The notes under the pieces are model-generated. The model was not told the DNA's origin. It searched no databases and worked only from the letters and a program-made list of their open reading frames with translations. A DNA stretch of 59,452 bases from an uncultured Spirochaetaceae bacterium (GTDB lineage Bacteria > Spirochaetota > Spirochaetia > Sphaerochaetales > Sphaerochaetaceae), in the NCBI GenBank assembly GCA_944389075.1, contig CALXLA010000008.1:1-59452 (forward strand). The letters run 5' to 3'. Of the stretch, positions 43,591 through 52,533 are shown piece after piece. The translations under genes and the position numbers were made by a program. The first letter of the stretch is position 1. Each line of letters starts with the position of its first letter.

Positions 43591-44451
43591 TCACTCCGTC
43601 ATCTTCTCGATGTTCATCACGAGAATACCTTCAGCGCCGATTCCCCTGAGATCCTCAAAGACAGACCAGAATCTCTCCTCATCGACCGCTGACTGCACAG
43701 AGACCCAGTCCCTGTCCATAAGCGGAGTGACAGTGGGGCTCTTCATTCCACCGATGATCCTGGCCGCCTCATCGAGATTCGCCGCAGGGAGATTGAAAAG
43801 TATGTACTTCTTCTTCCTTGCCATCATGACGGCATCGATTCTCTCCATGAGCCTTGCAAGGATCGCTCTCTTGGCTTCGGACATTCCGGGGCTTCCGATC
43901 ATGACAGCAGATGAGCGGTAGATCACCTCCGCCTCTTCAAGGCCATTCGCCTTGAGCGTAGTCCCTGTGGAAACGAGATCCGCAATCGCATCGGCCACTC
44001 CTATCTGGACTGTGATCTCGACAGAGCCGGCAACTGTCACGATCTCCGCATTGACGCCGTATTTGTCGAGAACGGATCTCAGAAGCCGGGGATAGGATGT
44101 GGCTATCCTCTTTCCTTCAAGCGATGACAGATCCTTATAATCAAAACCATGAGGGACGGCCACCGACAGACGGCAGGATGCGAACTTCAGATCCTTTATG
44201 ACATCAAGCTGCTTGCCGGACTCATCATATTCATTGCGGCCGACAATGCCAATGTCAGCAACACCTGACTCCACATAGCCGGGAATATCATCATCCCGGA
44301 CAAACAGGAACTGGAGAGGAAAATTCGAAGCCATCTCCCTCAGGACCCTGCTGTCGGAGGCAAAATCAATTCCGCATGACCTTATGATATCCAGACTCTT
44401 CTCTGAGAGCCTTCCGCTTTTCTGGATTGCAATGCTGAGGATATTATCCAT
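43591..44451 (-). CDS. hisG: ATP phosphoribosyltransferase, long form
   Basis: This catalyses the first, committed step of histidine synthesis. The 286 residues include the two-lobed catalytic part (IAIQKSGRLSEKS, ADIGIVGRNEYDE, IADLVSTGTTLKANGL) and a C-terminal ACT-like regulatory domain from about residue 205, so no HisZ partner is needed and histidine feedback is expected. AAGGAG precedes the ATG. No leader peptide or attenuator is visible in the 51 bases upstream. Confidence 0.96.
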   Translation of the reverse strand: MDNILSIAIQKSGRLSEKSLDIIRSCGIDFASDSRVLREMASNFPLQFLFVRDDDIPGYVESGVADIGIVGRNEYDESGKQLDVIKDLKFASCRLSVAVPHGFDYKDLSSLEGKRIATSYPRLLRSVLDKYGVNAEIVTVAGSVEITVQIGVADAIADLVSTGTTLKANGLEEAEVIYRSSAVMIGSPGMSEAKRAILARLMERIDAVMMARKKKYILFNLPAANLDEAARIIGGMKSPTVTPLMDRDWVSVQSAVDEERFWSVFEDLRGIGAEGILVMNIEKMTE

Positions 44452-44502
44452 ATAGACTCCTTGAAAGGATTCTAATCTCTAGCAAACCTTTTTGATAAGA
44501 GC

Positions 44503-45162
44503 TCAGAGCCCGGCATTCCCTCTTTTGATGATGGATTTTCCTTTCTCTGAAACGGAATGCATCAGCTTCCTGTCCATTGCATCCGCGACATCGGACACCC
44601 TGATGCCGTCTCTCGCCCCGAGTTCCAGCAGGACTGACGAGATATCAGAGGCAAGCCTCAGCCTCATCATCCCGGCAGTGAAGGCGGCAGTCCCGAGCGC
44701 AAGCACGAAAGCCGCGGCAACTCTGAATCCGGGTTTCGACATTATGAACGGATAGAGAATCAGGACGATGCCGAGGGCGAAGCTTATCAGCGTTCCCGGA
44801 GACAGATAATGCCTGCCGGTCGCGAAGTACTGAATCGTATTGACAGCAGCGATCATCATAAGAAGAGCGCCTGCGATGAACACGAAGAGCGAGAACAGAA
44901 GCGATGGAAGCGCGAATATAAGGACAAGGAGCGCGATTCCAGAGATGATCAGCATCGCGTTCTTGATGGTGATGAGGATGAAAAGCCATCTTGGCCCATA
45001 TTCCTTCCTTGTCGCCAGAAGGCTTCTTATTCCCTCACATTCGATATAGATGGCAACAAGCGCTATGGCAAGGGTCCCAAGGCTCACGGGAGACAGAAGC
45101 ATGCAGAGCCCTATCGCGATGAAAATAGCGCCTGAGACAAGGTATGGTACAGCTTTCCTCAC
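44503..45162 (-). CDS. DUF308/HdeD-like membrane protein
   Basis: The 219-residue protein has about six membrane helices in paired hairpins (VSGAIFIAIGLCMLLSPVSLG, AMLIISGIALLVLIFALPSLL, LLMMIAAVNTIQYF) and a charged cytosolic tail. It is paralogous to the preceding gene, to which it is joined by ATGA. HdeD in E. coli is an acid-resistance membrane protein, but the role here is unknown. It ends 51 bases before hisG and may be co-transcribed with the his operon. Confidence 0.82.
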   Translation of the reverse strand: MRKAVPYLVSGAIFIAIGLCMLLSPVSLGTLAIALVAIYIECEGIRSLLATRKEYGPRWLFILITIKNAMLIISGIALLVLIFALPSLLFSLFVFIAGALLMMIAAVNTIQYFATGRHYLSPGTLISFALGIVLILYPFIMSKPGFRVAAAFVLALGTAAFTAGMMRLRLASDISSVLLELGARDGIRVSDVADAMDRKLMHSVSEKGKSIIKRGNAGL

Positions 45163-45734
45163 ATCGCTTCCCCATCTGCATGCCTGCTGTTCCTTATTTC
45201 CCTTGCAAGGCGTATTGACCAGAAACAGCTTACGGCCGCAACTGCTCCGAATGCTATGATGGCAGCGGCTGCCAGATAGAACGCAAAGGAGCCTATCATC
45301 ATAGGGAAGAAGAACATGAGCGCCGCTATCGCTATTTCAAGGAAGCTCTCCATCCCGAGAAGACCCATGCGGATTCCTGCTCTCCTCAGGAAGATGAAAT
45401 CCGCAAGGTTTATGAGTCCCGCGAGGAGGAAAGCAGCAGCGACGACATACACGAGCACTGTCATGACAATCGCAGGATTGATGACCGTAAGGGCAATTAC
45501 GATGATTCCAAGGACAATGTTTATGATTCCCTTCGAGAGGACTGCGGAACGTACTCCTCTCGGTATGCTCCTGTACTTGAAGAAAGCGTACAGGCTCCTG
45601 CAACCATCGAATATCATGTATACAGCGAACATCGCAGTGCCTATCGTCAGGAAGCTGTCCGGCGAGACAATCATGAACACACCGATCGCAATAAGCAACA
45701 GTCCAGCAACAAAGTAACCGATAGCTCTTCTCAT
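45159..45734 (-). CDS. DUF308/HdeD-like membrane protein
   Basis: The 191-residue protein has six predicted helices: FVAGLLLIAIGVFMIVSP, then VLSKGIINIVLGIIVIALTVINPAIV, then LIAIAALMFFFPMMIGSFAFYL-type segments, followed by a short basic tail. It is the first of a tandem pair. A GATAAT box ends seven bases before the ATG, and the only purine-rich sequence (GGTGG) is too far upstream, so a leaderless start is likely. Confidence 0.82.
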   Translation of the reverse strand: MRRAIGYFVAGLLLIAIGVFMIVSPDSFLTIGTAMFAVYMIFDGCRSLYAFFKYRSIPRGVRSAVLSKGIINIVLGIIVIALTVINPAIVMTVLVYVVAAAFLLAGLINLADFIFLRRAGIRMGLLGMESFLEIAIAALMFFFPMMIGSFAFYLAAAAIIAFGAVAAVSCFWSIRLAREIRNSRHADGEAM

Positions 45735-45741
45735 GGCTATG

Positions 45742-45774
45742 ATTATCCACCATGACGCTGTTTTCTGCTACTCT
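45742..45774. promoter_or_regulatory. Bidirectional promoter between the DUF308 and yjjG-like genes
   Basis: On the minus strand GATAAT (45742-45747) lies seven bases before the DUF308 start. On the plus strand TGC-TACTCT (45769-45774) lies six bases before the yjjG-like start. The 21 bp between them equals the spacing at 23171-23203. Confidence 0.45.
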
Positions 45775-45780
45775 TAAGAT

Positions 45781-46479
45781 ATGACACATCTTCTTTTCGA
45801 TGCAGACGGAACGCTTTACGATTTCAAAGCCTCCGAGGATTATGCGCTCAGGAAGGTTTTCCAGAACCACTCAATACCGTATACAGCTGAGAATTACGGA
45901 CTGTACCAGATAGGCAACAGAGATTGCTGGAACAAATACGAGAATGGACTGATGGAGATGTCCGATCTCAGGTCAAGGAGATTCTCTCTCTTCTTCGAGG
46001 CCCTCGGGCTTGATGCTGACGGAAAGGAAGCAGGCGATGACTATACAGAGTACCTTGGGGAAACAGGGTTCCTCATTCCGGGAGCTGAGGAATTCATAAG
46101 GAAGATATATCAGCTGGACCCGATATACATCGTCACGAACGGAATTCCGTCCACACAGCACAGAAGGATAGAGAATTCCGGGATGGAAGGCTTCTTCAGA
46201 AAGATATACATAAGCGATGAAATAGGAGTCGCCAAGCCTGACAGGAGATTCTTCTCCCATGTCCTCAGCGATATAGGCTGCTCAGAAGATGATGCCATAG
46301 TCATCGGTGACAGCGAGAAAAGCGATATCCAGGGTGCGAGGAACAGCGGAATCAGAAGCATCTACATCTCTTTCGATGGACATGAATCAGAAATGGCAGA
46401 CTGGTCCGTATCGTCCTATGACGAGCTTTATGGATTACTCAATGATATCGAGAAGCTCAATCTCGAAAATAAGCAGTGA
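45781..46479 (+). CDS. yjjG: HAD-family hydrolase, YjjG-type nucleotidase
   Basis: The 232-residue phosphatase has the HAD motifs LLFDADGTLYDF (nucleophile Asp), IVTNGIPSTQHRR (motif II), AKPDRRFF (Lys) and VIGDSEKSDIQGA. The TNG motif and the cap match the YjjG family of pyrimidine 5'-nucleotidases that remove non-canonical dNMPs. There is no Shine-Dalgarno sequence. Its 3' end overlaps the convergent FKBP gene by 45 bases. Confidence 0.88.
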   Translation: MTHLLFDADGTLYDFKASEDYALRKVFQNHSIPYTAENYGLYQIGNRDCWNKYENGLMEMSDLRSRRFSLFFEALGLDADGKEAGDDYTEYLGETGFLIPGAEEFIRKIYQLDPIYIVTNGIPSTQHRRIENSGMEGFFRKIYISDEIGVAKPDRRFFSHVLSDIGCSEDDAIVIGDSEKSDIQGARNSGIRSIYISFDGHESEMADWSVSSYDELYGLLNDIEKLNLENKQ

Positions 46480-47118
46480 GCCTGGCTCAACTATGGAATT
46501 GCCTTCATCCCCATAACCGAGTTCAGGAGGCAGCCAGAATCTCATCCTGTCCCCTATATGCATCAGATGCACAGCTTCCCTGAAGCCGCTGACGACACGC
46601 CCGAGATCCATGGAGGCATCCTGCTGTGAATCGGCAACCGTACCATCAGGAAGGGTGAGCGTATAGTCAACGACGACTTCCGACGCCCCTTCCGCGCTCT
46701 CCCCGGAACCTTTCCCGAGCACCTCATACTGCAGTCCGGATTCCATAGTAGAAACGCCTGTACGCTGTCCATTTATGCGGAGAAACTCGGCAGCAGATGC
46801 CCTGTTGCTCTCTGCAAGCGCAGCTCTCCGGCTCTCCATATCAGCAAGAAGAAGCTGCTGATAGCGAGTCAGGATATCATTCATCTCAGGCGCTGAGAAT
46901 TCCGGGGAGGAATATGAATAATCAGAAATACCATGAATGACCTGACTGTAATCCATATCCCTGTAATCCGCAGCCGCTTCTGCCAGAAGGAATCCATAGA
47001 CATAGCTGAATTTCTGAGGGAGAGTATCAGGTTTGCTGAACTTCCCCATATTCCCATCATCCTCTTTAGCACATGACGATAGCGAAAGTACCATGGCAAG
47101 GAGGAGAAGCAATCTCAT
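46435..47118 (-). CDS. FKBP-type peptidyl-prolyl isomerase lipoprotein (FkpA/Mip-like)
   Basis: The 227-residue protein starts with a lipoprotein signal (LLLLLAMVLSLSSC, Cys16). A helical dimerisation region follows (FSYVYGFLLAEAAADYRDMD, and a Glu/Arg/Ala-rich helix), then a C-terminal FKBP domain (VVVDYTLTLPDGTVADSQ, MHIGDRMRFWLPPELGYGDEG, LLIFEIELLDI). It probably folds periplasmic or outer-membrane proteins. ATGA joins it to the fumarase beta gene. Confidence 0.92.
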   Translation of the reverse strand: MRLLLLLAMVLSLSSCAKEDDGNMGKFSKPDTLPQKFSYVYGFLLAEAAADYRDMDYSQVIHGISDYSYSSPEFSAPEMNDILTRYQQLLLADMESRRAALAESNRASAAEFLRINGQRTGVSTMESGLQYEVLGKGSGESAEGASEVVVDYTLTLPDGTVADSQQDASMDLGRVVSGFREAVHLMHIGDRMRFWLPPELGYGDEGNSIVEPGSLLIFEIELLDIIE

Positions 47119-47645
47119 ACGCTGCTCCTGAAAAGCCTTCCTCTGCTGTCAATCATGCAGAAGACCGGGAAATCATGGACCGTTATCCTCAGAAGCGCTT
47201 CCGGGCCGAGTTCAGGATATGCGATCACCTCTGCGGAATCTATCCTTGATGAGTACAGCGCACCGCATCCGCCATATGCCTGAAGATACAATCCATGGTT
47301 GTCCTCCACCGCTTTCCTGACAGCCTCGCTTCTCGGTCCCTTGCCTATCATCACAGCAAGGCCATGTCCTGCAAGAAGCGGAGAGAAAGGATCCATCCTG
47401 GCGCTCGTCGTAGGACCTGCTGCACCAAGCGCATAACCTTCCGGTGCCGGAGATGGTCCCATATAGTAGATCGCATTGCCAGCAAATCCGAAAGGAAGCT
47501 CCTGCCCGGAGGAGATGGCATCTGCAAGACGCTTGTGCACCTGATCCCTGCCGACATATATCACACCGGAGATTATCACCTCATCTCCAGCTTCAATCGC
47601 ATCAAGATCACCTGGACTGTATGGCAGAATCAAGGACTTTCTCAT
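47115..47645 (-). CDS. Class I fumarase/tartrate dehydratase, beta subunit
   Basis: The 176-residue protein matches the C-terminal domain of two-subunit class I Fe-S hydratases. Motifs are GDEVIISGVIYVGRDQVHKRL, FAGNAIYYMGPSPAPEGYALGAAGPTTSARMDPF and VMIGKG. With the alpha subunit encoded just upstream it interconverts fumarate and malate, or dehydrates tartrate. ATGA overlaps occur on both sides. Confidence 0.92.
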   Translation of the reverse strand: MRKSLILPYSPGDLDAIEAGDEVIISGVIYVGRDQVHKRLADAISSGQELPFGFAGNAIYYMGPSPAPEGYALGAAGPTTSARMDPFSPLLAGHGLAVMIGKGPRSEAVRKAVEDNHGLYLQAYGGCGALYSSRIDSAEVIAYPELGPEALLRITVHDFPVFCMIDSRGRLFRSSV

Positions 47646-48460
47646 ATCTCCCCCTTTTCAAGCACGACACTGCACTTCCTGTCTGCCCAGCAGTTTATGG
47701 TCACTGCAACAGGCAATCCTGCTATATGGGTAGGTTCTGTCACACATGATGCATCAAGAACCGTATGGCTTCCCCCGAGGCCTCCTGGCCCGATATCAAT
47801 GGAATTGAGACGCTTGAGGAGCTTATCCTTGAAAGCAAAATCACCATCGGCGAAGAAGGCCTTCTTCGAAAGGAAAGCAGCCCTATCCATGGTCCCTCCG
47901 ATTCCGATGCCAAGGAACATAGGAGGACATGGCTTACCTCCGGCTTTCCGGACAATATCCTCAACAGCATCCATCACCCCTTCTTCTCCAGCTGTCGGAT
48001 TGATCATCCTCAGCGATGAGCAGTTCTCTGAGCCGAATCCCTTGAGAAGGAAGTGAAGGACGACAGCGTCACCATCGACAAGCTCATATGAGATGACAGG
48101 AGGAAGGTTCGTCCTCGTGTTCTTCCTTGAATATACTGGATCCTCGACAACGCTTCTGCGGTAATAGCCTTCCTCTGCAGCTTTCCCGCAGCCCCTGATG
48201 ACAGCATCCTCAATCCTCTGGAGGGGAACATCCGAAGAACGCCCGACAGAAGCCAGGCACCAGAACATGCCTGTATCCTGGCAGAGCGGGAGTCCCGTCC
48301 TTGCCGCTTCCGAAATATTCTCCTTTATCGCATTCAGCACGATCCTGCCAGCTTCGCTCTCTTCGCTGTCAGCCGCCTCTATAATCAGATGCTCAACATC
48401 ATCCGGAAGCTTCCTTATCGCTTTTATCAATGCATTCTTTATCTTATCTTCAGCTTTCAT
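47642..48460 (-). CDS. Class I fumarase/tartrate dehydratase, alpha subunit
   Basis: The 272-residue Fe-S subunit has the cluster Cys in LPLCQDTGMFW, then KGFGSENCSSLRMINPTAG, GKPCPPMFLGIGIGGTMDRA and GPGGLGGSHTVLD, as in FumA/TtdA. The substrate (fumarate or L-tartrate) cannot be told from motifs. The start at 48460 is chosen because GGGGGA lies at a suitable distance and the preceding 27 codons lie within yhcC; it overlaps yhcC by 11 bases. Confidence 0.92.
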   Translation of the reverse strand: MKAEDKIKNALIKAIRKLPDDVEHLIIEAADSEESEAGRIVLNAIKENISEAARTGLPLCQDTGMFWCLASVGRSSDVPLQRIEDAVIRGCGKAAEEGYYRRSVVEDPVYSRKNTRTNLPPVISYELVDGDAVVLHFLLKGFGSENCSSLRMINPTAGEEGVMDAVEDIVRKAGGKPCPPMFLGIGIGGTMDRAAFLSKKAFFADGDFAFKDKLLKRLNSIDIGPGGLGGSHTVLDASCVTEPTHIAGLPVAVTINCWADRKCSVVLEKGEI

Positions 48461-49430
48461 ACAGATCCCCCTGCATTGTACCATGCTCCTCCATTCTCTC
48501 ATCAAGTCTTGAAAGGAAAAGACTCTTATCAGGAAAGACACGAGGTGCCAGAAGCCTGTGATACGGCGTCTCGCATATAAGACGCTGTATTATGATAGCA
48601 GGATCCAGATGTCTCAGCACAAACTCTGCATCCTCAAGATACCTGCCTTCAGAAGATGCGGTAAAACACCCCTCAAGATATTCATCACCCATCCGGGTTC
48701 CACCCGGAATATGGAGATTGTGTATCTTCACACCATCGGAATGCACATCATTCACGAGATCCACAGTCGCGAGATACTCTTTCCGGCCCTCACCAGGAAG
48801 CCCTATGATTATATGAGATGAGAGCATCAGGCCGTGCGCCTTTACCCTCAGAGCCGCATTCCTCCAGCATTCAGCGCTGTGCCCTCTTCCTATGGCTTCA
48901 AGCGTCTTATCCGAAGCGCTCTGGAGCCCGAGCTCAATCCATACAGCGCATTTATCCTGATAGGATGCAAGAAGCTCGATCACTTCATCAGAAAGGCAAT
49001 CAGGTCTGGTGGATACTATGAATTCCTCATACTCGCCTGTAGAGAACGCTCTGTCATATATCCTCCTGAGATTATCAGGGCTGTCATATGTATTCGTATA
49101 TGACTGGAAATACAGGGAGAACAGCTTCGCCTTGTATCTCCTCTGAAGGAACTCCCTGCCTCGCTCTGCCTGTTCCTCAATGGACAGAAGGCGCGGAAGG
49201 AGCGATGTGGCTGTCTCTTCCGAATACGGACTGGTGCGGAAAAAGCCTGATTCACTCTTTCTCTGATAGACAGCTATCGCGCCGGTACCATCGCAGAAAG
49301 AACAGCCTCCATGGCCATCCTGAAGGCGGTTCGGACAGGAAAAGCCTCCATCGATGCCTATGCGGTAAACAGCATCTCCGTACATTCTCTTAAGATAAGC
49401 CGAGTAATTGTTCCAATGCTTATACATCAC
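48450..49430 (-). CDS. Radical SAM protein, YhcC/TIGR01212 family
   Basis: The 326-residue protein has a shifted radical SAM cluster motif, DGGFSCPNRLQDGHGGCSFCDG (three Cys), and the family segments LYFQSYTNTYDSPDNLRRIYD, WIELGLQSASDKTLEAIGRGH and HIIIGLPGEGRKEYL. The family resembles Elp3-like radical SAM enzymes, but its reaction is not known. ATGA joins it to the patatin gene. Confidence 0.92.
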   Translation of the reverse strand: MMYKHWNNYSAYLKRMYGDAVYRIGIDGGFSCPNRLQDGHGGCSFCDGTGAIAVYQRKSESGFFRTSPYSEETATSLLPRLLSIEEQAERGREFLQRRYKAKLFSLYFQSYTNTYDSPDNLRRIYDRAFSTGEYEEFIVSTRPDCLSDEVIELLASYQDKCAVWIELGLQSASDKTLEAIGRGHSAECWRNAALRVKAHGLMLSSHIIIGLPGEGRKEYLATVDLVNDVHSDGVKIHNLHIPGGTRMGDEYLEGCFTASSEGRYLEDAEFVLRHLDPAIIIQRLICETPYHRLLAPRVFPDKSLFLSRLDERMEEHGTMQGDLYES

Positions 49431-51616
49431 TCAATCTCAACCATGAACGAGACACGCGGATTCACAGAGACATACAGCGTTGCCTTTATGGTTCCGAATG
49501 ATGTGATTATACCACCGGAGAGACATCCTCCGATATCATAGTCATTGATGGTCGCCATCGGTATGAGATCGGTATCATAGACCCAGGAAGCAGTGCGTTG
49601 CTGATTCGAGAAGCCTTCTGCATATGCGCCTATATCAAGGAATGCCGATGATGGAAGAGGGACTCTGACTCCGAGGAGAAGATAAAGATAATCAGCTGTC
49701 TTAAGCCCTGTAGTCATGACTCGGTATGCAGATGAAAGATACCATGGCCTCCTGACTGAAGATGCCTGCCCCTCTGCGAAGAACTTCACATCATCTCCCG
49801 GCCCATATGCACCGAAGAACTCCCAGTCAATCGAATAGGAGAACATATTCTCAGGCAGATCCCCTCCTATCGTCACTTTGAGCTCTGTCTCGAACCCATC
49901 ATCGGAAGCGCTTCCCCCATCATAGATGTCGTAGATGAAGCCAAGGCCGAAGTAGGGATAGATATTGTTTATGGATGGGATCTTCGCCATGTCCGTATCG
50001 CTTCCGGAAAGATATGTATAGTCAAAACCGAATATGGAATCCACTCTCAGGTTATTCGCGTCAACATATCCGAAACCTGTCCTGAAACAGAGTCCGACAT
50101 CGCGCCCATATGCAGACGTGATTGTCCCAGGAATGGAAACGGAAGAACTTGATCCATATTTGAGCTCAAGGTCAAGATAGAAGAACGACTTGTCAAGAAC
50201 CGGTATCGTGAGACCTGAGTTTATGAATACGCTGTCGCTAACGGAAACTCCGATGGTGGCATACAGGAGCTGCGATATGCTGAACTGGGCCTGCACAGAG
50301 AACCTTGGCGTATAGGCGAAGAAGACATCGCGGCCATCGAACCTCACCCCAACTCCGCCATTGAGGCCCATAGCCATATACCCAGAAAGAAGAGGATACG
50401 ACTTCCCTGTGATGTGGATCCGGGTCCCTGAGATCCTGTAGCTCACGTTCTCAAGCCCATCATGGCGTCTGAGGCGTTCAAGGAGAGCATCCAGCTCAGA
50501 AAGCGTATCATAGTCCATAGGGCGTCCGATGAAGGATTCAAGCTGGCTGCGGTAATTGTCAGATATTCCAGTGTATCCGATATCCGAAATCAGATGGACA
50601 GGGAGCTCATCATAATGAGTATAGCTCTTCTCCTCCTTATAAGGCCCAAGGACTGCCTCTATCTCATCAAAGAGAGCCTGCATCTCATCCGATGCAACGA
50701 CAGCCTCAGCTCTCTCAAGTATTCCTGGAACATTCGAGAAATCAAAAGTCGCGATGCCTGTATAGTCAGGAGATATGAGCCAGTCAGCTTCAAGGGCATC
50801 TGAAGCTGTATCGGCTGAGAGCATCGTATCGATTATCTGGCTGATGACAGCTGTCAGCGTTTCCGGAGGAACAGCCTCATCCTCATCCTTATATTGTCCA
50901 AGAGCATCGCCGCAGTCCACGGCCAGTATGTAGTCAGCCCCAAGCTCACGCGCGATCTTCACTGGAAGATTGGCTGTCACTCCTCCATCGACGACGACAG
51001 AGCCATCTTCGAGGATCACAGGAGCGAAGACTACAGGGAATGCCATTGAAGCACGCACCGCATCAAAGAATGAGCCTGAACCGAATACCACAGTCTTGTT
51101 ATTAGTCACATCAGTGCCGATTGCCCTGAATGGTATCGGAAGATCATCGAAGTCATCATATACCATGACTCTCGAAAAAAGCTTCATCAGCAGATTATTG
51201 ACCTTCGTATCGTCAAGCACGCCAAGCTGGCTGCCAATGCCTTTATCACCTATTTCGACTTTCAGGAGATTGCTTGGCCGTTCATCAAAAGCACTGCGTA
51301 TAGTTCCGACAGTACGCATCGGAGGCATGGAATAGACAGCATCCTGCAGATTCTCATTAAGAGCCACTTCCTCAAGTGCATCGCCATCATATCCTGCTGC
51401 ATAAAGCCCGCCTACAAGTGCACCCATGCTCGTTCCGAGGACCATATCAGGGACGATTCCCCTCTTCTCCAGTTCCTGTATGACAGGAATATGCGTGAGC
51501 CCTCTGGCACCTCCTCCTGAAAGAACCAGCGCGAATACCGGCTTCTCCGCTGATGCGAAGGCAGAAGCGAGGGAGACCAGGATGACAAGAATGCTCATCA
51601 GGGCTTTCCGGATCAT
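49427..51616 (-). CDS. Patatin-like phospholipase with POTRA and outer-membrane barrel (type Vd autotransporter-like)
   Basis: The 729-residue protein has a signal peptide (RKALMSILVILVSLASAFA), then a patatin domain of about residues 28-320: oxyanion loop LSGGGARGLTHI, nucleophile Ser in GTSMG, and catalytic Asp in VVDGGVTANLPV. A POTRA-like domain follows (LISDIGYTGISDNYRSQLESFIG). Residues of about 410 to the end show alternating beta strands (YMAMGLNGGVGVRFDGRDVFF to VSFMVEIE), like a BamA/Omp85 barrel. This is the PlpD layout. ATGA joins it to fmt. Lipase activity at the surface or in the periplasm is inferred. Confidence 0.92.
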   Translation of the reverse strand: MIRKALMSILVILVSLASAFASAEKPVFALVLSGGGARGLTHIPVIQELEKRGIVPDMVLGTSMGALVGGLYAAGYDGDALEEVALNENLQDAVYSMPPMRTVGTIRSAFDERPSNLLKVEIGDKGIGSQLGVLDDTKVNNLLMKLFSRVMVYDDFDDLPIPFRAIGTDVTNNKTVVFGSGSFFDAVRASMAFPVVFAPVILEDGSVVVDGGVTANLPVKIARELGADYILAVDCGDALGQYKDEDEAVPPETLTAVISQIIDTMLSADTASDALEADWLISPDYTGIATFDFSNVPGILERAEAVVASDEMQALFDEIEAVLGPYKEEKSYTHYDELPVHLISDIGYTGISDNYRSQLESFIGRPMDYDTLSELDALLERLRRHDGLENVSYRISGTRIHITGKSYPLLSGYMAMGLNGGVGVRFDGRDVFFAYTPRFSVQAQFSISQLLYATIGVSVSDSVFINSGLTIPVLDKSFFYLDLELKYGSSSSVSIPGTITSAYGRDVGLCFRTGFGYVDANNLRVDSIFGFDYTYLSGSDTDMAKIPSINNIYPYFGLGFIYDIYDGGSASDDGFETELKVTIGGDLPENMFSYSIDWEFFGAYGPGDDVKFFAEGQASSVRRPWYLSSAYRVMTTGLKTADYLYLLLGVRVPLPSSAFLDIGAYAEGFSNQQRTASWVYDTDLIPMATINDYDIGGCLSGGIITSFGTIKATLYVSVNPRVSFMVEIE

Positions 51617-52533
51617 GTCAGGACCTTCCCCGGCAAATCCCTGTATCCATTTGCGAAAGCAGCCGCATCCATCTCTTTCCGCATCGGAGGATGAACCCTG
51701 CTTATATAGATATAGCCATCTCCTGAGGCCACCTTCAGACCTTTTCCCTTCTGCATAGAAACAATGGTCCCCGGGATTTCCGAAGATGACTCAGCAGAAT
51801 CGAATCCAGAACCATGAACCCCTGTTATATACAGAGGGTTCCCATCAAGGAGCGCATATGCTTTTGGCCATGGATATGATGCTCTTATGAGGGCATGGAC
51901 CTCAGAGGCAGGACGGTTGAAATCGATTTTCCCATCTTCCTTGGATATGAAGCCCGTATATGTAGGCTCTCCATGCTGTGGCTTTGGCTCAGGAAGATTT
52001 CCAAGAAGATCCAGCACGAACCGTGGAGCTTCGTCAGAAACCCTCTTCTCAAGGCTTTCCTGTGTCTCCGTACCATCGAGAGGAAGCCTGAGCGTGCCAT
52101 AGACCGCGCCTTCATCAACACCTTCAGCGATAGCCTGTACGGTAATTCCCGTCTCCCTGTCGCCTTCCCTTATCGCGGCATAAATCGGCGAACATCCTCT
52201 ATGAAGCGGGAGAAGCGAAGGATGGACGTTGAAAGTCCTCCCGAACATGGCAAGGAACATCGGCCCGAAGATCTTCCCATAGCAGAAAGACATCAGGGCA
52301 TCGCAGCAAAATGACTTCGCCTCTGCCCTGGCATCTTTCCTGAGAGTCTCTGGCTGCATTACAGGAATCCCCAGCTCAATTGCCTTTTCCTTCACAGGAG
52401 AAGGAAGCAAAGCCCTTCCCCTCTTCCCCGGAGCATCCGGAGCCGTAAGGACAGCGCCTATATAGCCCTTGGCTGCCAAGGCCTCAAGAAGCGGTACCGC
52501 GATATTTCCTGTTGCTGCATAGAGGATTCTCAA
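51613..52533 (-). CDS. fmt: Methionyl-tRNA formyltransferase
   Basis: This enzyme formylates Met-tRNAfMet with 10-formyltetrahydrofolate. The 306 residues contain SFCYGKIFGPMFL, the catalytic NVHPSLLPLHRGCSPI (Asn, His), and GVDEGAVYG with the catalytic Asp; the C-terminal OB-like domain follows. Its ATG directly follows the def stop codon without a gap. Confidence 0.96.
   Translation of the reverse strand: MRILYAATGNIAVPLLEALAAKGYIGAVLTAPDAPGKRGRALLPSPVKEKAIELGIPVMQPETLRKDARAEAKSFCCDALMSFCYGKIFGPMFLAMFGRTFNVHPSLLPLHRGCSPIYAAIREGDRETGITVQAIAEGVDEGAVYGTLRLPLDGTETQESLEKRVSDEAPRFVLDLLGNLPEPKPQHGEPTYTGFISKEDGKIDFNRPASEVHALIRASYPWPKAYALLDGNPLYITGVHGSGFDSAESSSEIPGTIVSMQKGKGLKVASGDGYIYISRVHPPMRKEMDAAAFANGYRDLPGKVLT

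Noticed and set aside
44452-44502. Histidine attenuator before hisG
   Set aside because: No leader peptide with His codons and no pair of alternative hairpins fit into 51 bases.
45337-45870. Open frame of 177 codons on the minus strand
   Set aside because: It overlaps the DUF308 gene in another frame and runs across the yjjG start; the product is His/Cys-rich shadow sequence.
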